From the NCBI RefSeq assembly GCF_026552795.1, contig NZ_JANFPI010000003.1:744001-808000 (forward strand): 64,000 nt of DNA. Direction: 5' to 3'. The translations under genes and the position numbers were made by a program. This stretch comes from Ectorhizobium quercum. Lineage in GTDB: Bacteria > Pseudomonadota > Alphaproteobacteria > Rhizobiales > Rhizobiaceae. Below, piece after piece: positions 1 to 13,029 of this stretch; the first letter of the stretch is position 1; each line of letters starts with the position of its first letter. The notes under the pieces were generated by a model. It did not search any database, was not told the DNA's origin, and saw nothing but the letters and a program-made list of their open reading frames with translations.

Positions 1-516
1 CACGGGCTCGCCGCGGATGTAGGCCTCGGCCATGCCCGCCAGGTTTTCCGAACCGACCAGACGGACATGGCACTGGCTGGCGAAGGACTGGATGAGTTCG
101 CGCGTATAGGCGCGCTTCACCGTTCCCGGCGTGGCGAGAACCGACACGAGGCCGGACCGGGTGCGCTCCGCCGCTGGCTTGATGGCCGGTACCGTGCCGA
201 CGAAGGTCATGTCCGGGAAGGCCCTGCGCAATGCAGAGCCCGCCAGCGTGAAGGCGGTGTTGCAGGCGATGACACACAACTCCGGCCGGTAGTCGGACAA
301 GAGCCGCCTGAAGAGCGTGATGATGCGGGTCTCGAGCGCCCCTTCCTCCCAGTCTCCGTAAGGGAAGCCGGCATCGTCCGCTACGTAAATGAAGCCGCGC
401 TCCGGCATCAGGACGCGGGCCTCGCGCAAGACGGTGAGACCGCCGATGCCCGAATCGAAAACCAGAACGGGCTTCAGCTCAGTCTTTTCCGACACCGGAG
501 CCGTTTCCGCCGTCAT
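1..516 (-). CDS. murI: Glutamate racemase, C-terminus cut by window edge
   Basis: Cytosolic enzyme converting L- to D-glutamate for peptidoglycan. The first 172 codons are present; the rest lies left of the window. The N-terminal DSGIGGLTV motif and the first catalytic cysteine in ACNTAFT are visible. The second catalytic cysteine (GCTH region) is outside the window. The ATG at 516-514 starts [11 protein letters not shown] and lies inside the end of trmJ, giving a 38-nt overlap that suggests translational coupling. Identification from the motif pair is firm; the exact start is less so. Confidence 0.92.
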   Translation of the reverse strand, partial: MTAETAPVSEKTELKPVLVFDSGIGGLTVLREARVLMPERGFIYVADDAGFPYGDWEEGALETRIITLFRRLLSDYRPELCVIACNTAFTLAGSALRRAFPDMTFVGTVPAIKPAAERTRSGLVSVLATPGTVKRAYTRELIQSFASQCHVRLVGSENLAGMAEAYIRGEPV

Positions 517-1333
517 GCTCGCTATCCTCGATGGGCGCGCCCGGAACCGGACTTGCCTTGCCGCGCGGGTTCTTGCGGGAAAAACGGTCGAGAGAGGAAA
601 TCACCCCGCGCAGAACGCTGATTTCCTGTTCGCTGAAGGAGGGCCTGGAGAGAACGGCGCGGAGGTTGTCCATCATTTTCGGCTTTTTTCCGGCCGGGCG
701 GAAATAACCGCGGGCATCCAGCGCCTCCTCCAGTTGATCGACCATGCCGAAAAGCTGTTCCTTGGTGGCCGGCGTCTGTTCCATCGCCTGAAACGGCGTG
801 GCGTTGACGTCCTCCATGCCGGATTTCATCCATTCATAGGACATGAGCAGCACCGCCTGGGCGATGTTGAGCGAGGCGAAAGCCGGATTGACCGGAAACG
901 TCACGATCTCGTCGGCCAGCGCCACTTCCTCGTTGGAAAGCCCCCAGCGTTCGCGGCCGAACAGGATGCCGGTCGCCTCACCCGCACGGAACCGCGCCCG
1001 TAGAGCCAGCGTCGCCTCGACCGGCGAGGCGACCCGCTTGAAGCCGTCGCGCAGGCGGGCGGTGGTCGCGTAAACGAAATTGAGGTCGGCAATCGCCTCC
1101 TCCAGCGTGGCGAACACCCTGGCGGCGTCGACCACATGGTCGGCCTTGGATGCCGCGGCCCTCGCCTTCTCGCTCGGCCAGCCATCGCGCGGATTGACGA
1201 GACGCAGTTCCGCCAGACCGAAATTGGCCATAGCGCGCGCCACCATGCCGATGTTCTCGCCGAGCTGCGGCTCGACCAGAACGATGACCGGCCCCTCGCG
1301 GATGAGTTCAAGCTCGCTGTTCGTTCCTGCCAT
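479..1333 (-). CDS. trmJ: TrmJ-like tRNA/rRNA 2'-O-methyltransferase (SPOUT)
   Basis: SAM-dependent RNA ribose methyltransferase of the TrmH/SpoU superfamily, 284 aa. Seen: [20 protein letters not shown] (motif 1) near residue 15, LVNPRDGWP near 46, and the SAM-knot segments [15 protein letters not shown] and [10 protein letters not shown] near residues 120-155, which are the family signatures. The ATG at 1333 gives [10 protein letters not shown]; the longer frame reaches 1396 but adds an unconserved leader. The C-terminus overlaps murI. TrmJ methylates tRNA position 32 in E. coli; the exact target here is inferred. Confidence 0.9.
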   Translation of the reverse strand: MAGTNSELELIREGPVIVLVEPQLGENIGMVARAMANFGLAELRLVNPRDGWPSEKARAAASKADHVVDAARVFATLEEAIADLNFVYATTARLRDGFKRVASPVEATLALRARFRAGEATGILFGRERWGLSNEEVALADEIVTFPVNPAFASLNIAQAVLLMSYEWMKSGMEDVNATPFQAMEQTPATKEQLFGMVDQLEEALDARGYFRPAGKKPKMMDNLRAVLSRPSFSEQEISVLRGVISSLDRFSRKNPRGKASPVPGAPIEDSEHDGGNGSGVGKD

Positions 1334-1411
1334 GATCCTGCCTTTTGCGTGCTTCCGCCGCGTTCCCTGACAAGAACGGGCGGAAAAATCAAGCAATCAC
1401 CGGCAAAACGC

Positions 1412-1963
1412 TCACTCATCGTCCTCCTGGGCGATCATGGTCCTCAACTCCTCGACCACGGAATCGCGCTCGCCGTCGAGGATGTGGTAAATATCGCGAA
1501 TGACGGCCCTGCCGTCTTCCTGGACGACCTCGAAGTGTGCTTCCGTCACCAGGTTCCGCGTGTCCTCATTTTCCTCGCAGGTCCACAGGCGGAATGTCGC
1601 CACCACATCGGAAACACCGTCCTTCTCGCCCGCCAGCGCGATCTTCACGTCCTGAAGCGGGCAGCCGTCCGGCGAACCGGTCACGACATCGTAATCGAAC
1701 GGATCGACGGGATCGTCGCTGTCGAACAGCTTCGCCGCCTTTTCCGACGCTTGCCTGTAGAGCGCCACCAGGTCCCGGGCGTAGAGCCTGTCAAGCAGTT
1801 CGCTCTCGAAGATGCTCTTCCACTCATCCACGTCCTCGGACCAGTTGGAGATGGTGATGTCCATGACCTCCTTCACCGGCGCCACCGGATCGGGGCTCTG
1901 GGCCGAGGCGGGGACGGCAAACGAAACGAAACCGGCCACGAAAAAGGTAAAGGCCAAGCGCAT
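1412..1963 (-). CDS. Small secreted/periplasmic protein of unknown function
   Basis: Predicted 183 aa. The N-terminus ([22 protein letters not shown]) is a typical Sec signal peptide with a cleavage site after ASAQ near residue 21. The rest is acidic and rich in Asp/Glu, with two cysteines (CPLQ and WTCEE) that could pair in the periplasm. The fold may resemble DUF3828-type proteins, but I cannot confirm that. The in-frame ATG at 1963 is preferred over an upstream frame extension to 2008 because it begins directly with the signal peptide. It is transcribed away from icd and in the same direction as trmJ. Confidence 0.7.
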   Translation of the reverse strand: MRLAFTFFVAGFVSFAVPASAQSPDPVAPVKEVMDITISNWSEDVDEWKSIFESELLDRLYARDLVALYRQASEKAAKLFDSDDPVDPFDYDVVTGSPDGCPLQDVKIALAGEKDGVSDVVATFRLWTCEENEDTRNLVTEAHFEVVQEDGRAVIRDIYHILDGERDSVVEELRTMIAQEDDE

Positions 1964-2284
1964 GAACGAGACTCCCGGGAGGCGTGTTGGTTCGCGCACC
2001 ATATCCACGGTTCGGCATTTGGCAACCGCAAAGCGGAAATGCGTCGCGCGTCGTTTCGTAACACGAAAAAGGTCCGCGCCGGTCTTGAACTTCCGTATGA
2101 TATCGGCGGTCGGCGCAGCCTGAATCGTACTGATTCGCAGCCTTTTTCACGCCGGATTCCCGCAAAAGACGGCCCGAGGAGCCCTTCGCCGCTTTGCGAT
2201 CCGCCTTCCCGATGCTATAGGCGCACGGGACTTTCTTTCATAGGCGCGGAACACTCCGTTCCGCTTCATTACGGTGAGGACTTC
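1964..2284. other. Divergent intergenic region upstream of icd
   Basis: 321 bases between the secreted-protein gene and icd. It holds the icd promoter candidate (2193-2221) and a good icd Shine-Dalgarno sequence (GGTGAGGA, 2273-2280). No ORF with coding character and no strong operator palindrome was seen. Confidence 0.5.
2193..2221 (+). promoter_or_regulatory. Candidate sigma-70 promoter of icd
   Basis: TTTGCG at 2193-2198 and TATAGG at 2216-2221 are separated by 17 bp, a plausible housekeeping promoter about 64 bp before the icd start codon. The -10 element is embedded in GCTATAGG, resembling the rhizobial CTATAT-type -10. Confidence 0.35.
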
Positions 2285-3499
2285 ATGGCAAAGATCAAGG
2301 TTGCAAACCCGGTCGTCGATCTCGACGGCGACGAAATGACCCGTATCATCTGGCAGCTCATCAAGGACAAGCTGATCCTGCCCTATCTCGACCTTGAGAT
2401 CGAATATTACGACCTCTCCGTCGAGAACCGTGACGCCACGAACGATCAGGTCACGGTCGATGCCGCCCATGCCATCAAGAAGCACGGCGTCGGCATCAAG
2501 TGCGCCACCATCACGCCGGACGAGGCCCGCGTGAAGGAATTCAACCTCAAGGAAATGTGGAAGTCGCCGAACGGCACGATCCGCAACATCCTCGGCGGCG
2601 TGATCTTCCGCGAGCCGATCATCTGCAAGAACGTTCCGCGTCTGGTTCCGGGCTGGACCAAGCCGATCGTCGTCGGCCGCCACGCCTTCGGCGACCAGTA
2701 CCGCGCCACCGATTTCAAGTTCCCCGGCAAGGGCACGCTGACGATCAAGTTCGTCGGCGAGGACGGCCAGGTCATCGAGAAGGAAGTCTTCAAGGCTCCG
2801 GGCTCCGGCGTCGCGATGGCCATGTACAACCTCGACGAGTCGATCCGCGACTTCGCCCGCGCTTCGCTCAACTACGGCCTGATGCGCAAGTGGCCGGTCT
2901 ACCTGTCCACCAAGAACACCATTCTCAAGGCCTATGACGGCCGCTTCAAGGACCTCTTCCAGGAAGTCTACGAGGCCGAATTCAAGGCGAAGTTCGACGA
3001 ACTCGGTATCGTCTACGAACACCGCCTGATCGACGACATGGTCGCCTCCGCCCTCAAGTGGTCCGGCGGCTACGTCTGGGCGTGCAAGAACTACGACGGC
3101 GACGTGCAGTCCGACACGGTGGCGCAGGGCTTCGGCTCGCTCGGCCTGATGACCTCCGTCCTGCTGACGCCCGACGGCAAGATCGTCGAGGCCGAGGCCG
3201 CCCACGGCACGGTCACGCGCCACTACCGCCAGCACCAGAAGGGGCAGGAAACCTCCACGAACTCGATCGCCTCGATCTTCGCCTGGACCCGTGGCCTCGC
3301 CCACCGCGCCAAGCTGGACGACAATGCCGAACTCGCCAAATTCGCTTCCACGCTGGAGCAGGTCTGCGTCGATACCGTCGAATCCGGCTTCATGACCAAG
3401 GACCTGGCCCTGCTGATCGGCCCCGACCAGCCGTGGCTCTCCACCACCGCCTTCCTCGACAAGATCGACGAAAACCTCCAGAAAGCGATGGCCGCCTGA
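2285..3499 (+). CDS. icd: NADP-dependent isocitrate dehydrogenase
   Basis: TCA-cycle enzyme oxidising isocitrate to 2-oxoglutarate with NADP+. At 404 aa it is of the short, eukaryotic-like dimeric type rather than the E. coli type. Seen: [12 protein letters not shown] near the N-terminus, the substrate loop SPNGTIRN near residue 94, the metal-binding [10 protein letters not shown] near 272, and the NADP-binding [16 protein letters not shown] near 308. The ATG at 2285 follows a strong SD (GGTGAGGA). It is a single gene closed by its own terminator. The product supplies the carbon skeleton for ammonium assimilation. Confidence 0.97.
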   Translation: MAKIKVANPVVDLDGDEMTRIIWQLIKDKLILPYLDLEIEYYDLSVENRDATNDQVTVDAAHAIKKHGVGIKCATITPDEARVKEFNLKEMWKSPNGTIRNILGGVIFREPIICKNVPRLVPGWTKPIVVGRHAFGDQYRATDFKFPGKGTLTIKFVGEDGQVIEKEVFKAPGSGVAMAMYNLDESIRDFARASLNYGLMRKWPVYLSTKNTILKAYDGRFKDLFQEVYEAEFKAKFDELGIVYEHRLIDDMVASALKWSGGYVWACKNYDGDVQSDTVAQGFGSLGLMTSVLLTPDGKIVEAEAAHGTVTRHYRQHQKGQETSTNSIASIFAWTRGLAHRAKLDDNAELAKFASTLEQVCVDTVESGFMTKDLALLIGPDQPWLSTTAFLDKIDENLQKAMAA

Positions 3500-3526
3500 G
3501 GCTCGATCTCGGATCGAAACCGGATG

Positions 3527-3561
3527 CCGCCCGCGACCTGTGTCGCGGGCGGTTTTCTTTT
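3527..3561 (+). terminator. Rho-independent terminator of icd
   Basis: A perfect 11-bp stem (3527-3537 pairing with 3542-3552) with a 4-nt loop is followed by TTTTCTTTT, starting 28 bases after the icd stop codon. Confidence 0.9.
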
Positions 3562-3731
3562 GCCCGCGCATCCGCGCGTCCGGCGCGACGCATGAATATT
3601 TTGCATGGCTGAAACGCAATCGTTGCTTTTCATGCAAGACTCATGATCCAATAGCGTCATACTCATTCACAACGACGACGGAAGACGGTCCGCCCCGGGC
3701 CGCACTCTCCCATTCATGGAAAGCAATGCGC

Positions 3732-5387
3732 ATGATCGATGTGCTTGTGCCGAAACTCTTCAGCGCATTTCGCGAAGGATATGACGTTCGCCGTCTCAAG
3801 GCGGACGCCATCGCGGGCCTGACCGTCGCCATCGTGGCGCTGCCGCTTTCGATGGCGATCGCAATCGCCTCGGGCGTCGGTCCCGACCGCGGCCTCTACA
3901 CCGCGATCGTCGGCGGCTTCCTCGTCTCCCTCTTCGGCGGCAGCCGCTATCAGATCGGTGGCCCCGCCGGCGCCTTCATCGTTCTGGTTTCGGCCACCGT
4001 GACGCGGCATGGCATAGACGGCCTCATCCTCGCCGTCTTCATCTCCGGCTTCCTGCTGATCGCGGCGGGCTATCTGCGACTCGGGAAGTACATCAAGTTC
4101 ATCCCCTATCCCGTCACCGTCGGCTTCACAGCCGGCATCGCGGTCATCATCTTCGCCAGCCAGCTTGCCGAACTGTTCGGCCTGACGCTTTCGGGAAAGG
4201 AACCCGGCCCGCTGGTCGAGAAGATCGAGGCGCTGGCGGCGGCATCCGGCACGTTCAACCTGCCCGCCTTCGGCGTCGCGCTGATCACGATCCTCATCAT
4301 CGCGTTGATCAAGCGCTACAGGCCGAACTGGCCGAGCCTGCTGATCGCCGTCTGCGTGGCCTCGCTTTTCGCCACGGTCCTGTCCCTGCCGGTGGCCACC
4401 ATCGGCAGCCGTTTCGGCGGCATACCGAGTAACCTGCCCTACCCCGCGCTTCCCGTGTTTTCGGCGGAAAAACTCATCGCCATCCTTCCCGATGCCGTGG
4501 CGTTCACCCTGCTCGGCGCCATTGAATCGCTTCTGTCGGCCGTCGTCGCCGATGGCATGACGGGCAACCGTCACCGCTCCAGCATGGAACTCGTCGGCCA
4601 GGGCATCGCCAATATCGGCTCCGCGATCTTCGGTGGCATCTGCGTCACCGGCACCATCGCCCGCACCGCCACGAATGTGCGCGCCGGCGGCACCAGCCCG
4701 GTCGCCGGCATGCTGCACGCCGTCTTCCTGCTGCTGTTCATGCTCGTTGCCGCTCCCCTCGCCAGCTACATCCCGCTGGCGGCGCTCGCCGGCGTGCTGA
4801 CCATCGTCGCCTGGAACATGATCGAGCGGCCGGCGATCGCCTCCCTGCTCAAGGGAAGCCGCGGCGAAGCGGTCGTGCTGGTCGTGACCTTCCTTTTCGT
4901 CATCTTCCGCGATCTCACCGAAGGCATCATCGTCGGCTTCGCGCTGGGCGCTGTCCTCTTCATCGACCGCATGGGCAAGACGATCCGGGTCGACGTGGAG
5001 GACGACGAAGCCACCGAGGCCGACAGCGCACCGCTCGACAACAGCGACCACGATACGGTCATCTATCGCATCACCGGCGCCTTCTTCTTCGGCGCGGCGG
5101 CCACCGTCGGCTCTGTCCTCGACAGGATCGCCGCGCATTACCGCAACTTCATCCTCGATTGCTCGGGCATTTCGCTGATGGATTCGACCGGCGCCAACGT
5201 CATCGAAGGGCTGGTTCACAAGGCGGAAAAAAGCGGGATCACGGTGTTCATAGCCGGAACCACGCCGGAACAGCGCAAGCTTCTGGAAACCCACGACATC
5301 CACGAGCCGCATGTCATTTTCACGGACGACATCGAAACGGCCAGAACCCTGGCGCGCGCCAACCGCAGCAAAGCCCCGGCCACCTAG
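3732..5387 (+). CDS. SulP-family anion transporter with STAS domain
   Basis: Inner-membrane SLC26/SulP permease (sulfate, bicarbonate or other anion; substrate not deducible), 551 aa. A Sulfate_transp membrane domain with about 12-14 hydrophobic segments spans residues 20-430 and includes the conserved QIGGPAGAFI. A cytoplasmic STAS domain follows (about 445-545) with the conserved LMDSTGANV. The ORF is open from 3540, but the ATG at 3732 (MIDVLVPKLF) matches the family start and has GGAAAG 8 bp upstream. Convergent with alaS. Confidence 0.88.
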   Translation: MIDVLVPKLFSAFREGYDVRRLKADAIAGLTVAIVALPLSMAIAIASGVGPDRGLYTAIVGGFLVSLFGGSRYQIGGPAGAFIVLVSATVTRHGIDGLILAVFISGFLLIAAGYLRLGKYIKFIPYPVTVGFTAGIAVIIFASQLAELFGLTLSGKEPGPLVEKIEALAAASGTFNLPAFGVALITILIIALIKRYRPNWPSLLIAVCVASLFATVLSLPVATIGSRFGGIPSNLPYPALPVFSAEKLIAILPDAVAFTLLGAIESLLSAVVADGMTGNRHRSSMELVGQGIANIGSAIFGGICVTGTIARTATNVRAGGTSPVAGMLHAVFLLLFMLVAAPLASYIPLAALAGVLTIVAWNMIERPAIASLLKGSRGEAVVLVVTFLFVIFRDLTEGIIVGFALGAVLFIDRMGKTIRVDVEDDEATEADSAPLDNSDHDTVIYRITGAFFFGAAATVGSVLDRIAAHYRNFILDCSGISLMDSTGANVIEGLVHKAEKSGITVFIAGTTPEQRKLLETHDIHEPHVIFTDDIETARTLARANRSKAPAT

Positions 5388-5412
5388 GACAATTCATCTT
5401 CTCATGGAGATG

Positions 5413-5482
5413 AATGCTGTAACTATTTGTTTTTACGGAGTTCAAAGCGGAAAACCGCTCCACACTTTTCCTGGAATTGCTC
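5413..5482 (-). repeat. Dispersed intergenic repeat, copy A
   Basis: Read on the minus strand it contains GAGCAATTCC, AAAAGTGTG, AGCGGTTTTCCG and CGTAAAAACAAATAGTTA in the same order and spacing as the copy at 20551-20630. It sits between the convergent ends of the SulP gene and alaS. The sequence similarity was found by eye. Confidence 0.7.
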
Positions 5483-5505
5483 CGCGCCTCCTTGGAAACC
5501 AACAG

Positions 5506-5540
5506 AAAGGCCGACTGGACACACGTTCAGCCGGCCTTTT
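5506..5540 (-). terminator. Terminator of alaS (bidirectional)
   Basis: Imperfect inverted repeat AAAGGCCGACTG ... CAGCCGGCCTTTT with a 10-nt loop, 23 bases beyond the alaS stop codon. T-rich on both strands, so it can serve both convergent genes. Confidence 0.75.
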
Positions 5541-5562
5541 CCATGTCATTCGAAAACCGGCT

Positions 5563-8223
<2,661 letters not shown>

Positions 8224-8314
8224 GCTACGCCCTTCATTGGCCGCCCAGCGCGGCCGGAATATGGAAAACCAAAGGCTTTTATCGCCGGGGCTTTGCCCTG
8301 TCCAGCCGGGCAAG

Positions 8315-8351
8315 GAAAAACCGGCCCCATATCGCAGGATATGTGGCCGGC
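8315..8351 (-). terminator. Rho-independent terminator of recA
   Basis: On the minus strand, GCCGGC-CACATATC, a short loop, GATATG-GGGCCGG and then TTTTT. This stable hairpin with a T tract begins about 50 bases after the recA stop, indicating that recA and alaS are mostly separate transcripts. Confidence 0.85.
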
Positions 8352-8400
8352 TTCATTGCGAAACGCGTTCGACGCTTCCGTTCCCGGAAGCCGGGCGGCC

Positions 8401-9489
<1,089 letters not shown>

Positions 9490-9545
9490 TTTCCCACCTT
9501 TAGGTTATTGAGGGCGCGCAGGCAATCAATCCGCCAGCCAGGATT

Positions 9546-9574
9546 TTGTACCCTTTTTGTTCCAATCTTGCAAC
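9546..9574 (-). promoter_or_regulatory. recA promoter with SOS (LexA) box
   Basis: Minus-strand -35 TTGCAA (9574-9569) and -10 TACAAA (9551-9546) have a 17-bp spacer. The spacer contains GAAC-N7-GTAC (9563-9549), one base off the alphaproteobacterial LexA motif (GAAC-N7-GAAC / GTTC-N7-GTTC). The same stretch also fits TTG-N11-CAA (TTGCAAGATTGGAACAA), reported for Rhizobium etli recA. LexA control of recA is expected; the site assignment is inferred. Confidence 0.7.
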
Positions 9575-9701
9575 CCCCTATCAAACCGTTGAAAAACATT
9601 CGGAAACAGGAGAGCGTTCTTTTTTCGTTTTCAGGAGAATGATAGAAAGAAACGGCAACGAACGCCATGCAGAACACGAATCGGGGAACGCGGCGAGGCG
9701 C

Positions 9702-10661
9702 ATGAGACCAAGACAGAACAACCACCGCATACTCGTGCTGGGGGGCGCCCATACCGATCGGCGCGGCCGCATTTCCGGCGAAACCGTGGCGGGTGCGAGC
9801 AATCCGGGTCGCTTCATCGTCGAGCCCGGCGGCGGCGCCTTCAACGCGGCGCGCAATCTCGGCCTGCTCGGCTTTTCCGTCCGGCTGATATCGCCGCGTG
9901 GCGGTGATGCCGACGGCGAGGCCGTGAGCGCCGCGGCGGCGGCCTGCGGCGTCGAGGACCACCCCTTCATTTTTCTCGACCGCCAGACGCCGAGCTATAC
10001 CGCCATTCTCTCCGAAGACGGCAATCTGGTGATCGCGCTTGCGGATATGGAGCTTTACAGGCTGTTTTCGCCGCGGCGGCTGAAGATAAGTGCCGTCCGC
10101 CAGGCGTTCGAGGCCGCCGATCTCGTCGTGTGCGACGCCAACCTGCCGGAGGAAACGCTGTCCGCCATCGCGGCGAAGGCGCGCGGCCTGGGCACGACAC
10201 TCGCCGCCATCGCCATTTCTCCAGCCAAGGCGGTGAAGCTGAAACCGGCGCTGGCGGCTTTCGATCTCGTCTTCATGAACGAGGCGGAAGCGCAGGTATT
10301 GTCCGGCGCGCGTGCCGCATCGCCCGAGGAATGGCCGGCCCTTCTGCGCCGGGCCGGCCTGCGCGGTGGCGCCGTCACCCGCGGCGCCGGGCAGATCGTC
10401 GCCTTCGACGACACCGGAACCTTTCTGCTGACGCCACCCGTGGCGGAAACCGTCATCGACGTGACCGGCGCCGGCGACGCCTTCGCATCCGGCACCCTTG
10501 CCGGACTGCTCGAAAATTTGCCGCTTTCGCAAGCCATACGGCGAGGGGCCGCAGCAGCGGCCATCACCATCGCCTCCCCTCATGCCGTTGCTCCCGACAT
10601 CGGCCCGGAACTGCTTGAAACGATGGTCGGGCTTGTGCCTCCCGCCATCGTTCTGGCATGA
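9702..10661 (+). CDS. psuK: PfkB-family sugar kinase, probable pseudouridine kinase
   Basis: Ribokinase-type ATP-dependent kinase, about 319 aa. Seen: N-terminal sugar-binding GGGAFNAARNLGLLG near residue 47 and the C-terminal ATP/anion-hole signature DVTGAGDAFASGTLAG near 255, with the catalytic Asp in GAGD. It is 34 bp upstream of psuG on the same strand, so phosphorylation of pseudouridine at O5' is the natural role. The ATG at 9702 has GCGAGG just upstream; an upstream ATG at 9639 is also in frame but would overlap regulatory DNA of recA. Family certain, substrate inferred from context. Confidence 0.82.
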   Translation: MRPRQNNHRILVLGGAHTDRRGRISGETVAGASNPGRFIVEPGGGAFNAARNLGLLGFSVRLISPRGGDADGEAVSAAAAACGVEDHPFIFLDRQTPSYTAILSEDGNLVIALADMELYRLFSPRRLKISAVRQAFEAADLVVCDANLPEETLSAIAAKARGLGTTLAAIAISPAKAVKLKPALAAFDLVFMNEAEAQVLSGARAASPEEWPALLRRAGLRGGAVTRGAGQIVAFDDTGTFLLTPPVAETVIDVTGAGDAFASGTLAGLLENLPLSQAIRRGAAAAAITIASPHAVAPDIGPELLETMVGLVPPAIVLA

Positions 10662-10695
10662 AACGCAACTACGCCACGTAGCGGAAACAGGAACC

Positions 10696-11625
<930 letters not shown>

Positions 11626-11660
11626 TACTCCGGGCCGCCGCGGCGGCCCTCGCCTTCGCT

Positions 11661-12950
11661 TCAGGCGCCGGCCGGCCCCGCATCGGCCGTCGCCACAGTC
11701 TGCCCGCGCACGCAGTTGCGCCCCTCGGCCTTGGCCCGGTAGAGCCGCCCGTCGGCGCTGGCGATCAGTTCGGAAAAACTCCCCCCGTCCTCGGGACCGG
11801 TGGCAACGCCCGAACTGATCGTGACGGGCGCGAGGTCGGGCGTCGCCATGATAGTCGCGACCTCGCGGCGCAGCCGTTCCGCAAGGGCCATCGCCTTTTC
11901 ATGGTCGAGGCCCGGCAGAAGGATGATGAACTCCTCGCCGCCGAAACGGTAAAGCTTGTCCTCGTTGCGGACGGTCGCTTGCAGCAGACCGGCCAGTCCC
12001 TTCAGCACCACATCGCCCTGCAAATGGCCGAAATTGTCGTTGACCAGCTTGAAATGGTCGACGTCGAGCACGACCATGCTCACCGGGCGGCCGGCTTGCA
12101 GACAAGCGCGGATCGTGGCGGGCGCGTCGATCTCCATCCGGTTGCGGTCGAAAATCCCGGTCAGCGAATCGCGGCCGGATCGTTCCAGCAGGTCCTGGTA
12201 GCGTTCGCGGAAGGTCAGGTCGCCGAAGACGTCCGACAGCGCACGCGACGACGACGTGTAAGGCCCGGCTGCCTCGCAGAGACGGCGGTAGACCAGATAG
12301 AGGCCGGAATAAAGCACCAGGGAGAACATCTTCGCCTTCCAGCCTCCCCAGAACGCCTCCACCGGCACGCCGAGGAAGATGTGCAGCGCGCCGAAAAAGG
12401 CGATCTGGTCGAAGGTCAGCAGCACCGCGCCGGCGATCAGGAAACGCGGGATCGTCCGGCGCGGGAAGTATCGCCCCAGTTTCTCGTAAAGCAGGATGAT
12501 GGCAATGGAATCGAGATAGAGCAGCGTCGTGCCCCACAGCATCAGCCATCCCATTTCCTCGACGAAAACCGTGTCGCCGGACATCGGCGCACCGGAAACA
12601 TCGTGGAACTGGAGGATGAAGGCCAGGACAACCGTCAGCAAATTACCGAGAAACAGCCCGTAGATCGGCTGGCGCACCGTTTCGGCGTCCTCCTTGATGT
12701 AGAGCAGGAGGATGAGCATCAGCTTGCCGGCGAACAGAACCGACGAGCCGGGAGACACGGTGCCGAACGGCAGCGACACATAGAAGACGGCGGCGAGATA
12801 GGTTTCCAGAAAGTGCATGCCGCCCAGAGCGGTCAGGAAGACGCCCAGCCCCGTGCGCTTGCGGAAATGCAGCAGGGCAAGCATCACCGTGAAGTAAATC
12901 ACGGCCTCGATGACGAACAACAGGAGATTGAAAGTCTGCACCGGCACCAT
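11661..12950 (-). CDS. 7-TM membrane diguanylate cyclase (GGDEF)
   Basis: Predicted 429 aa. About seven hydrophobic helices fill residues 8-225; a GGDEF domain follows (about 258-415) with the active-site GGEEF at 337-341 and a complete inhibitory I-site R328-N-E-D331 five residues upstream, so it should make c-di-GMP with product inhibition. No EAL domain. The membrane part is not a domain I can name. The ATG at 12950 begins MVPVQTFNLL directly before TM1; the frame is open to 13112. Downstream of the ammonium-transporter/GGDEF/EAL gene in the same direction with an 80-bp gap, so probably co-transcribed. Confidence 0.88.
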   Translation of the reverse strand: MVPVQTFNLLLFVIEAVIYFTVMLALLHFRKRTGLGVFLTALGGMHFLETYLAAVFYVSLPFGTVSPGSSVLFAGKLMLILLLYIKEDAETVRQPIYGLFLGNLLTVVLAFILQFHDVSGAPMSGDTVFVEEMGWLMLWGTTLLYLDSIAIILLYEKLGRYFPRRTIPRFLIAGAVLLTFDQIAFFGALHIFLGVPVEAFWGGWKAKMFSLVLYSGLYLVYRRLCEAAGPYTSSSRALSDVFGDLTFRERYQDLLERSGRDSLTGIFDRNRMEIDAPATIRACLQAGRPVSMVVLDVDHFKLVNDNFGHLQGDVVLKGLAGLLQATVRNEDKLYRFGGEEFIILLPGLDHEKAMALAERLRREVATIMATPDLAPVTISSGVATGPEDGGSFSELIASADGRLYRAKAEGRNCVRGQTVATADAGPAGA

Positions 12951-13029
12951 TCCCGAACCGTTGGCTATACATATGCCGGCCGGGCCGCCCTGTCGACCGC
13001 CTCGTGGAAAATGCGTGACGGGCGCGTCA

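Noticed and set aside
1136..2284. Long N-terminal extension of icd in the same open frame
   Set aside because: The upstream part overlaps trmJ and the secreted-protein gene on the other strand; the conserved protein begins at 2285 behind a strong SD.
11632..11649. 18-bp GC palindrome after psuG as an operator
   Set aside because: More likely a termination or pause structure between convergent genes.
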